This document shows, piece after piece, positions 54,749 through 64,000 of a stretch of DNA of 64,000 bases (positions within the stretch are counted from its first letter, which is position 1; each line of letters starts with the position of its first letter). The notes under the pieces were generated by a model, which was not told where the DNA came from, ran no database searches, and saw only the letters and a list, made by a program, of their open reading frames with translations. The stretch comes from Jacaranda mimosifolia (taxonomy: Eukaryota; Streptophyta; Magnoliopsida; Lamiales; Bignoniaceae): assembly GCA_018894105.1 (NCBI GenBank), contig CM032123.1, positions 23,103,744-23,167,743 on the forward strand. The letters are read 5' to 3'. Made by a program: the position numbers and the translations under genes.

Positions 54749-55611
54749 TGAACTCTCACTAACCTTTTTATACTCATATGGTTCATACACATTTTGATAA
54801 AGCCAAATGATTTGACCGTCTTATCAAAATATATGTTCCAACTTTGAGATGCTTGCTTTAGTCCATAAATGGACCTTTAGAGTTTGCAAACCTTTTCCTC
54901 ACTCTCTTTGGATATAAAATCTTGTAGTTGCTCCACATAGAATTCCTTATCAATGTTTCTATTGAGAAATATAGTTTTTATATTCATTTGCCAAATTTCA
55001 TAGTCGTGATAAACGGCTATGACAAGCATAATCCTTATGGACTTAAGCATAACGATCAGTGAAAAGGTTTCCTCAAAATCAATACTGGTCTTTGAGTATA
55101 ACCTTTTGCTACTAGTCTAGCCTTAAAGGTCATGACCTCCCCATCAACTCCTGGCTTATGCTTATATATCCACTTGGAACCAATGGGTACTATACATACT
55201 GGTGGATCTACCAAAGGCCATACTTTGTTGGAGCACATGGAGTCCATTTCAGATTTCATGGCATCAAGTCAATAACCCGAATATATGTCCAACATAGCTT
55301 CCATATAGGTCCTAGGATCACTATCCGTTTGCCCCATCTCATGAGGAAATCCAAACCTTTCGGGATACTTCTTGATTTGGTCCGACCTTCTAGGAAGTTG
55401 TGTGTTAGGCTCATTTTTCTCTCTTATTTCTATCACTTATAGGATAGTATGATCGTCTTGAGTTTCATCAAGTTCAACAATGCCTTTTCTATCTAATAGA
55501 AATTTTTTTTCCAAAAGGTGGCATTCCTTGAAACAAACACCTTTTGTTCCAAGGAATCATAGAAATTGTAACCCAAAGAATCTTTTGAGTATCCTACAAA
55601 CTGAAGTAAGG

Positions 55612-55814
55612 AATAGCCCAATGATCCAATTATAAAACCAAAAATAGGCTAAATAAAACTTGTCTACTCCAAATACAAAGATCTAATCATGCATTTAAAA
55701 TGGATTTAATGGAAGAAAACTAATCTTGAACACAAAATCCATGGAAGATGGGGATGACAAGAATGAACTTTTCAAAACTGTCAATTCGCGCACAACAGGG
55801 AAGCGCTAACAATT
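55612..55814 (-). mobile_element. LTR fragment of the copia A family
   Basis: 'caatgatccaattataaaaccaaaaatagg' and 'atctaatcatgcatttaaaatgg' resemble 50379-50460 in the copia A LTR. It is joined directly to the truncated integrase, so gag-to-integrase was deleted. Copia B then begins at 55815. Confidence 0.5.
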
Positions 55815-56935
55815 TGAAGGCAAGTAAGGTACTAGGATCCAATAACAAAACTTCAAAAGCTAAATTAACTAGAGATTTACAAGGAAACAAGGATCTAAAC
55901 ATGCTTAGGATTCAAATTTTGATGGACATTTACCTTGATTAGAAAAATCCAAAGGAAGAATGAAGAACTCTTCTTCAACCCAGAATTTGTCAAACAGCAG
56001 CGCAACTAGAACGATGCAACTTTTGCTAGATCCAAATGTCTCCAAAAAAATATGGAAATTTTCTAGTAGATCTTTAACACTTTGATAAAGCTACTATGAA
56101 AATTTTAGATAAAAAAAGATTCTGGATCTCTTGGAAAAAATTTGCCAAGTCACTGCCCTGATTGATAGATCTCCAAGGCACAACAATCCTATTATCTTGC
56201 CTTTGTCAATATGATCAACACGCTAATGCTTTTTCCAATTTATCCTAAATATTAGCTGGATATAGAGAAGAGAAATAATAGCTTGAAGGCTGAGTTAGGG
56301 GTAGGAGAAGAAGAGGGAAGTGGAGCTTCAACTCATGAGGCAACTCTTTGAAGGAGGAAAAATGTGAGAATTAAATTCTTCACATGGATTGCTTGTGTTT
56401 GCCCACTCTCATCTCTATATCTATATATAGAGGGAGGACAGTGTGATGCCAAGGTGGCATCACACCTTCCTCAAGGTGGGGGGTTCGCCCACTTGCCTTG
56501 CAAGTTGGCAAATTCAAATCTAATTCCAATTTTGTGTGCATTTCAATTATATTTGAAATCTAATTTCAAATTAATTAAATGCCACACCAAATGAACCTTT
56601 TATTTGAATTTTTCCTCCAAAATTTGTTATTCTCATTAATTAAATCAAATACTTTAATTTAATTAATTTAATTGTTGACTTAATTATTAAGTCAATTAGC
56701 TTAACTCTCTAAGCTAAGAATTGTTAACTTAACTCTTTTTAAGTTGACCTATTAATGGTCATGCGGCACCAAATAATTAACTCTTTAATTATTGGTCTAA
56801 TTTAACTCCATAAATTATTTGATCAATTTAATAATTAAATTAATCAAGCCAAAATTGACCTCAATTTTCGGTAACCCCAAAATCGCTCATATAGAGTAAG
56901 ATTCTAACACATAGAAAAATTCCTCTATTCCAACA
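55815..56935 (-). repeat. Copia B 3' LTR (left), 1,121 bp
   Basis: The LTR starts tgaaggcaagtaagg and ends cctctattccaaca, followed by the purine-tract complement 'atttccacttgccct'. Against 62778-64000 it has scattered substitutions. It also jumps from 'aattcctct' straight to 'attccaaca', where the other LTR continues, so it carries a deletion. A TATA-like ctatatatag lies at 56421-56430. Confidence 0.88.
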
Positions 56936-59900
56936 ATTTCCACTTGCCCTAAATCCAATTCCCCATAGTTTTAAGACCCATCTTCTCAAGTTATCCTTCA
57001 AAGACCTTTTGCGATAGAGGCTTAGTCAGTAGATCTGCTATATTCTCTTGCAAGGCAGCTCTCTCCACTCGGATGCCGCTTCTATCAATGATCTCCCAAA
57101 TCAAATGAGATTGCCTCAATATGTGTTTGGATCGCTGATGAGATCTTGGCTCTTTAGCTTGCACTACTGCCCCATTGTTGTCAGAAAAGACAACTATTGG
57201 CTCAGTAATGCTAGACATGACATTCAACTATTGAATGAAGTTTTTCATCCAAACACCTTCCTTTGCTGCTTCGAAGCTACAATATATTTTGTCTCTATGG
57301 TAGAGTCGGCCGTGGTGTCTTGTTTGGAACTCTTCCAACTTACCGCACCGCTATTGAGGCAAAATATGAATCCAAAAATAGATTTTAGGTCATCTACATT
57401 GGATTGAAAACTAGAATCCGAAAAACCCTCAAGTTTCAGTTCTCTACTGCTGTATTCTAAGAACAAGTCCTTAGTCCTTCTCAAATACTTAAAGATTGCT
57501 TTTATGGCTATCCAGTGACTTTCACTAGAATTGGATTGGAAATGGCTTGTAACACTTAGAGCATGTGCCACATCGGGTCTTGTATATTGAACTGCATACA
57601 TTATGCTCCTAATAGCATATGCATAAGGTATGCGGGACATTCTTTGCCTCTCATCATCAGTCTTAGGGGCCATAAACTTGGAGAGACGAATGCCATGTCC
57701 TATGGGAAGGAATCCCCTCTTGGATTCTTCCATACTAAACCTTTTTAGTATCTTGTTAATGTATACTCGATCTATCTCTAAACCTTTTTAGTATCTTGTT
57801 AATGTATACTCGATCTATCTCTATAGATACGTATTCCAAATACGTAGGATGCTTTTCCAAAATCCTTCATGGAGAATTGAGTAGAAAACTGTAATTTAGT
57901 ACACTCTAACATTCCTACCTCATTCCCAATGAGAAGGATGTCATCGACATAAAGCACAATAAACTATACACTATCCCCACTAGCCTTCATATACACACAT
58001 AGTTCATACGCATTTTTGACAAAGCACTCTCTTGTCAAAACATATGTTCCAACTTTGGGACGACTATTTGAGTCCATAAATGGATCTCTAGAGTTTGCAA
58101 ACCTTTTTCTTACTCCCCTTGGATGTAAAACCTTATGGTTGCTCCATGTAGATTTCTAATTCAACACCTCCATTATGGAAAGAAGTTTTCATATCCATTT
58201 GCCATATCTCATAGTCATAATATGTGCTTATGGCAAGTAGAATCCGAATGGACTTAGGCATTGCAACTGGTTAAAAGGTTTCCTTGAAATCGATATCGGG
58301 TCTTTGAGTGTAACCTTTTGCCACTAGTCGCACCTTAAAGGTTGCTACCTTTCCATCGACTCCTAGCTTTTGCTTATAGATCTATTTGCAACCAATGGAA
58401 ACTATTCCCTTCAGTGGATATACTAAAGTCTATATTTTGTTGGAGTACATGGAGTCAATTTTAGATCTCATGGCATCTAGCCAATATCCCAAGTCTATAT
58501 CTAATATAGCTTCCTCATAGGTCTTCGGATCACTATCTAATTAGCCCGTCTCATGAAGAAATCCAAAACTTTGGGTTGCTTCTTGATTCAGTCCGACCTT
58601 CTTAGGGGTTGTGTGTAAAGCTCTTGATGCTCACTTATTTTTACCGCTTATGGGATTTGTTGATCATTTTGAACTTCATCAAGTTCAATGATAACGCCCT
58701 TCTTATCTAATAGAAATTCCTTTTCCAAAAAGTGGGTGTTCCTTGAAACAAACATCTTTTGTTCCAAGGGATCATAAAAGTAATAACCCGTAGACTTTTT
58801 AGGGTATCCAACAAACTTGCACAAGGTGGATCTACTATCCAACTTGTCTCCTACTAACCATATCATATAGGCGGGAGACCCCCAAACCTTAAGGTAATGG
58901 TAAGAGGGTGCTTTGCCAAACCATATCTCATGCAGTGTCTTTGGCACTGACTTTAAGGGTACTACATTGAGTAACCTCGCAACTGTTTCTAAAGTGTATC
59001 CCTAAAAGGATATGGGTACATCAAAAAAACTCATCATGGAACATACCATGTCCAACAAAGTGGGGTTTCTCCTTTTGGCTACTCCATTATATTGGGGTGT
59101 GCCGGGTGAAGTCCATTGAGAAAGAATCCCATTCTCCATTTGATAATCCAAGAATTCGATACTTAAGTATTCTCCCCCTTGATTTGATTGAAGAGCTTTA
59201 ATACTACCTTTTGCTTTTCCACTTCATTCCTATACTCCTTGAACTTTTCGAAAGCTTTGGACTTGTACTTCATAAGATACACATGTTCGAACCGGTTGTA
59301 ATAATTGGTGAATGTGACGAACTAGGAATAGCCTCCTCTCACACTAACTTTTAGTGGGCCACAAACATCTTTATGGATCAAATCAAAAGGACTTGTGGTG
59401 CGCTCCTCCGTTTTGTCCTACAAAAGGAGCTTTGGTCATTTTTCGCTTCAAACAAGATTCACAAGTAGGAAGGTTCTCAATGCCACTAACTTTTAGTGCT
59501 TTGAGAGCTTCTAACTTGTTCATCCTATTTTTAGAGATATGACCAAATCTTGTATGCCAAAGAATGGCATCATCTTGGTTGTCTAATTTTGTTTTACTTG
59601 ATTAAATGTGCATTAGTGAAGGTTGGGAATCTAGTATGTATAATATGTTATTTAATGTACCTTGTGCAATTAAAGAGCCATTCTTTAATGCTTTTAATAC
59701 CCCATTAGATATAGAAAAATCAAATCCTTCATTATCAAGAACGGGAATTGAAATAATGTTCTTAACAAGTTGAGGTACATAATAATAAGGATCTAACACA
59801 ATACAAGCATTCCCCAAGTCTAACTTTACTACGCCTTGGACCATGGCGGCAACTCTTGCTCTATTTCTGAGGCAGAGGATCATATCCCCTTCACGTGGAC

Positions 59901-60842
59901 TCTTTTTCCTTTCCATCCCCTGTAACGAATTACAAAGGTGAGAACCACATGCCGTATCAAATACCTATGAGGAAGAATTAGTCATTAAGTGCACTTCAAT
60001 GAAGTACATACCCTTCCTAAGGGTGCCAAGGTGTTCCTTGCAGTTTCTTTTCCAATGCCCCTTTTCGCCACAGTAAAAACAAGTTACATCTGTTTTATCA
60101 CCTTTCTTTTTCTTAACTCCCTTGAAACCTTTCAAGGGTTGCTTCCCTTTTGAGGAGGAACTCTTCTTCCTTTTACCTCTCTTTCTAAGACCCCTAGGGT
60201 CTTTCGACTTGGAAGTGGAATCAAGCATAAGAGGCTTTTCCTTTTTCATAGTCACCTCGGCGGACACCATCATGTTCACTAGTTCTTTAGTCGTCACCTC
60301 CTGCTTGGACATATTAAAGTTCATAACGAATCGGTTGAACGAAGGGGGCAATGATTGTAGGATTAAATCTACGTATAGATCATTGTCCATGGCCACGTCT
60401 AGTTGTCCAAGCTTTTTGATGAGTCCAATCATCTTAAGCCCATGATCATGGACACTTGAACCCTATACCATTTTTGATCTAAAGAGCTCTCTTGACAAAG
60501 TGAACCTTTTGTGTCCTGTTTGAACACCATAAAATACAACTCTTGTAGGTGTTTATAGATCTCACATGTATGTCTCATATGCTCGCGAGTCTTTTGGAGC
60601 TCATTAGCCATGGAAGCTATCATGAGGTATCTCACTTGTAGATCATCATCTACAAATTTAGTGAACATTTCACGGACCTCATCGGTGGCATCATCACCCA
60701 AGGTGTCTGACAGACTTTGATCAAGTATGTAAATCCTTTTTTCAGAGCCAAGAATGATTTTAAGGTTCCTTAACCAATCACGAAAGTTAGGCCCGGTGAG
60801 TTTATGGGTTTCTTAAATGCTTGCGAGTGGATTTTTAGCCAT
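56936..60842 (-). pseudogene. Ty1/copia element B, gag-pol (nearly complete, broken)
   Basis: Gag starts at ATG 60842 (MAKNPLASI) with a stop soon after. Its body runs to about 59965 with a good zinc knuckle, CFYCGEKGHWKRNC. Protease has DTACGSHLC near 59930 and a continuing frame at 59916-59602. The GAG-pre-integrase region near 59570-59440 reads ILWHTRFGHISKNRMNKLEA and CESCLKRKM. The integrase core has ALQSNQGGEYLS and TPQYNGVAKRRN, with its C-terminal part at 58947-58648 (KVWGSPAYM). RT spans about 58400-57245 with YVDD at 57951-57940. RNase H at 57227-56991 reads VVFSDNNGAVVQAKEPRSHQ and NIADLLTKPLS. Stops and frameshifts occur, including a 43-bp duplication. It would encode the full copy-and-paste machinery if intact. 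Confidence 0.92.
57738..57823. repeat. 43-bp exact tandem duplication in copia B RT
   Basis: The unit from 'aacctttttagtatcttg' to 'gatctatctcta' occurs at 57738-57780 and again at 57781-57823. The length is not a multiple of three, so it shifts the frame. Confidence 0.95.
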
Positions 60843-62777
60843 TTTCTTTTTGAAGATTTCAAAAATCTATAAGAGGCAAAAAAGAGTATAAGCATATGAC
60901 TGAATTTTGATATAAAAAACATGTTCATGGTCTTTCAAGCATATTTTTCTCCCACTATTTTATCAAAGCCTTCACCCCCCAGAAGAGTTTGGGAAATCTC
61001 GTTTCCTAGTGAGAATCAAGATCCTAAGGACTTGTAAGTGGACCCCTGCTTCAAATGCTATCCACAAGCAATCGAAAGGTTAGCAACATTTGCTAATTGC
61101 ATCTCATGCAACTCTTGATATATTTTGCCTCACTTTTCATAAAGACACCTTGCTTCGAGTGTATCTACATTACTTAGTATTAAGTGGAACCTACCAATCA
61201 AACTTTGATTCGAGATGGTTCCACAACATCGCACGCTTCGTGTGCTAATGCTAAGTATACGCTCATAGCTTTCCTCCTAAGTGTGACCCCTGCTTCAAGT
61301 GCCATCACACAAATTTGGTAGCATCATCATGGCGTATAGTATTGGTAGAAGGTATGGATTAATTAAAACTCCTTTTTATTTGTATCCATTTTGACTTAAT
61401 ATTGAAAACACTTAGACATTCTAAGTGGAGGGTTTTTGCTTACAAAGATCTCATAATTTTATTTTCTTATTTAGGTTTTCTATATCCTAACCATGCATCT
61501 CATACATCAATAGGATATGGAAAGCATAAATAAGTATATGCGACTAGCATGCTTCTAAGGTGGAATGACCATGAGCTTAACCAAGTCATGTACTTAGAGC
61601 CCTAGGTGCACTATCTAGTTGATTTTAAGTGAGTTGATTAAATTTAGCTATTACATAAGTGTATCCCCATACATTCATGGGTCTTCTTGGGTTTCAATGC
61701 CTCCAATGGTCTTCTTACTCCTTGTAGTATTTACAAGAGAAAGAAATCCTCACTCCTGGTTATTTTACTCTCATAACATTTACAAGATAGAAGTAAAGAG
61801 GCATGCAAGCCCCAATTTAATACAACCTTTTTTAACAACTTGAAACAAATAAAACCAATATTAAAGGCTAATGATCATCCCCATTCATTCATCATTCATT
61901 CAATAATTAAATAAACAATAAATAAATCTAAAATTAATAATTAATTCTAATAATTAGATGCTTATCTCATAAACAAATAATTAGCCAAGCAAGAGGAAGC
62001 ATAACAATTATGCCATAAATCAAAGATTAACTTTAATGAATTTTTAAAAGCATTCAAAAATGTCAAACATAATTTTGAGAACTTGCACAACACTTGTGCA
62101 TCTATCATGTGTGATCAAAGCATTTTTGGTCAACTAAAGGAGCCAAAAATGATCAAACTCATGCCAAAGAAATAATGTGCCACTGCTCGCCCAGGCTGGG
62201 TGCACTGCCGTGTGGCAGGCGTGCACACCTGCTGCTCGGCCAGCCATGGCAGCTCGCCCTATATTTGCTTCGGCACCGAGTCAGTCTATTTTAGCTCAAC
62301 TTTTGTGAACCAAAAATTTTAGAACACTTCCTAAACATTAAAACACACATTATAGATGAAATTCCATATTCAAAACTCCTTTTAAAAATAGAATTTCAAG
62401 TGCTCAATCATACTTTCAAAAACAAGTTAAAGTAAGAATCACATTCTTCAAAAATCTCTAACAAAACTCCAGTCAAATTGGATCAAAAAATGACCAAAAC
62501 AACTTAAGGTCAATCAACACATGCTATACAACATATAACATCAATTAATGCCAAATCAACATTGAACATTAATAGCTATGCATTAAAATATACTAATCAT
62601 ATGAATCAACACTTTAGCATGCTTTCAATTCATCAATCAAGGAACCACACACAACATCATCCAAACACTTCAATCCATAATATGAATCGGTAATTTGGTG
62701 ATTTTGATTAATCCATGACATGAATCAATCAATAAAAAAAATCCAAATCAAGGCATGAATTAAGCTCCGATACCACT
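60843..62777 (-). other. Copia B 5' leader with primer-binding site
   Basis: About 1.9 kb of non-coding leader lies between gag and the 5' LTR. On the minus strand TGGTATCGGAGCTTAA (62775-62760) begins two bases from the LTR and matches the initiator-Met tRNA site. A GC-rich patch at 62175-62280 ('ctgctcgcccaggctgggtgc') is unlike its surroundings. No gene is supported. Confidence 0.75.
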
Positions 62778-64000
62778 TGAAGGTAAGTAAGGCACTAGGA
62801 TCCAATAATAAAACTTCAAAAGCTAAATTAACTAGTGCTTTACAAGCAAACAAGGATTTAAACATGCTTAGGATTCAAATTTGGATGGAGAGTTACCTTG
62901 ATTAGCAAAATTTGAAGGAAGAATGAAGAACTCTTTTTCAATCCAGAATTTGTCAAACAGCGGCGCAGATAGAAGGATGTAACTTTCGTACAATCCAAAT
63001 GTCTTCAAAAAATTTCAAAAAATATTAGATCCTCAACACTTTGATGAAGCTACTGTGAAAATTTTAGATTAAAATTCCTTCTGGTTCCCTTGAAAAAAAT
63101 TCACCGATTCACTACCCTGAATGGTGGATCTTCAAGGCAGAGCAATCCTATTGTGTTGCCTCTATCAATATGATCCATACACCAACGCTTTTTTCAATTT
63201 CTTCTCAATATTAGCTGGATATAGAGAGGAGAAATAAGATCTTGAAGATTGATTTAGGGTTAGGAGAAGAAGAGGGAAGTGGAGCTTCAACTCATGAGGC
63301 AACTCTTTGAAGGAGGAAAAATGTGAGAATTAAATTCTTCACATAGATTGCTTGTGTTTGCCCACTCTCATCTCTATATCTATATATAGAGGGAGGATGT
63401 TGTGATGCCAAGGTGGCATCAACCTTCCTCAAGGTGGGGGGATCGCCCACTTGCCTTGCAAGTTGGTAAATTCAAATCTAATTCTAATTTTGTATGCATT
63501 TCAATTATATTTGAAATCTAATTTCAAATTAATTAAATGCCACACCAAATGAACCTTTTATTTGAATTGTCCCTCCAAAATTTGTAGTTCTCATTAATTA
63601 AATTAAACACTTTAATTTAATTAATCTAATCATTGACTTAACTATTAAGTCAATTTGGTTAACTCTCTAAGCTAAGAATTGTTAACTTAACTCCTTTTAA
63701 GTTAACTTGACCTATTAATGGTCATGCGGCACCAAATAATTAACTCCTTAATTATTGGTCTAATTTAACTCCTTAAATTAGTTGATCAATTTAACAATTA
63801 AATTAATCAAGCTAAAATTGACCTCAATTTTCGGTAACCCCAAACTCGATCATATGGAGTAATTTTCTAACAATTAGAAGAATTCCTCCATCAATTAGAA
63901 AATACAGTTGGCTTTTGCGTGTGACCTGATAGGTTCTACTATTCATTGAACATGGGCTCACAACTCTTTGTGACTTTTGAATATCATATATTCATTTTTA
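62778..64000 (-). repeat. Copia B 5' LTR (right), cut by the window end
   Basis: The LTR starts tgaaggtaagtaaggcactagg and pairs with 55815-56935 up to about 63890. It then continues with 'aaatacagttggcttttgcgtgtgacctgatagg', sequence absent from the left LTR but similar to 51480-51550. A ctatatatag TATA-like motif lies at about 63379-63389. The true end is beyond 64000. Confidence 0.88.

Larger units (their letters stand above)
53080..55602 (-). pseudogene. Ty1/copia element A, pol remnant
   Basis: Going leftward on the minus strand: the end of integrase (near 55600-55490), RT start (55259-55056: VPIGSKWIYKHKPGVDGEVM, FKARLVAKGYTQ), RT palm with YVDD at 54705-54694, RT end (54512-54315: GHGIRLSKSMAPKTEDERKR) and RNase H (53520-53085: SHQRSKHIL-like wording). 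Gag, protease and most of integrase are gone. Damage includes a 25-bp duplication beside YVDD and a MITE at 53523-54147. It is closely related to element B. Confidence 0.88.

Overview
The window is AT-rich nuclear DNA of a flowering plant, probably a eudicot. The evidence is split genes with long introns, an organellar PPR protein of the THA8-like type, a Gyp1/TBC1D22-type Rab-GAP, a plant Rab6 (RABH1) exon, and a dense load of plant retrotransposons (Ty3/gypsy, Ty1/copia, a TRIM), CACTA and hAT elements. The sequence does not reveal the species.

Layout. 1-6477: Ty3/gypsy-derived DNA, with a 41-bp and an 83-bp tandem array, a broken antisense gene carrying a 'putative gypsy type transposon' domain, and an LTR that ends at 6477. 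6478-10080: AT-rich intergenic DNA with microsatellites. 10355-10459: an orphan first exon of a Rab6-like GTPase without start codon or later exons. 11014-16245: a 5.2-kb satellite array with units of about 407 and 449 bp. 16543-17312: a nearly perfect 361-bp tandem duplication.

18298-28425 (+): a THA8-like PPR gene with three coding exons. Its 8.35-kb first intron holds a TRIM, a 5.6-kb antisense Ty1/copia element next to it, and a hAT-like MITE inside the copia RNase H region. Its start codon overlaps an AUG-stop element (ATGTAATG). 42330-30806 (-): a TBC-domain Rab-GAP gene, reconstructed as ten in-phase coding exons (457 codons plus stop), with MITEs and a duplication in its introns. These two genes are the only host genes that look intact.

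44205-49735: a decayed hAT transposase cut by a CACTA-type end, followed by a decayed CACTA-type accessory gene. 49755-64000: two related Ty1/copia elements on the minus strand. The first is truncated and carries a hAT-like MITE. The second is nearly complete, and its 5' LTR runs off the window end.

The host genes do not form an operon-like unit: one acts in organelle RNA metabolism, the other in vesicle traffic. No wholly new coding system was found. The points most worth following are the AUG-stop at the PPR start, a candidate alternative membrane-anchored terminal exon in the PPR intron, the orphan Rab exon before a two-class satellite, a 32-bp perfect palindrome at a MITE junction, and small duplications lying in copia catalytic regions.
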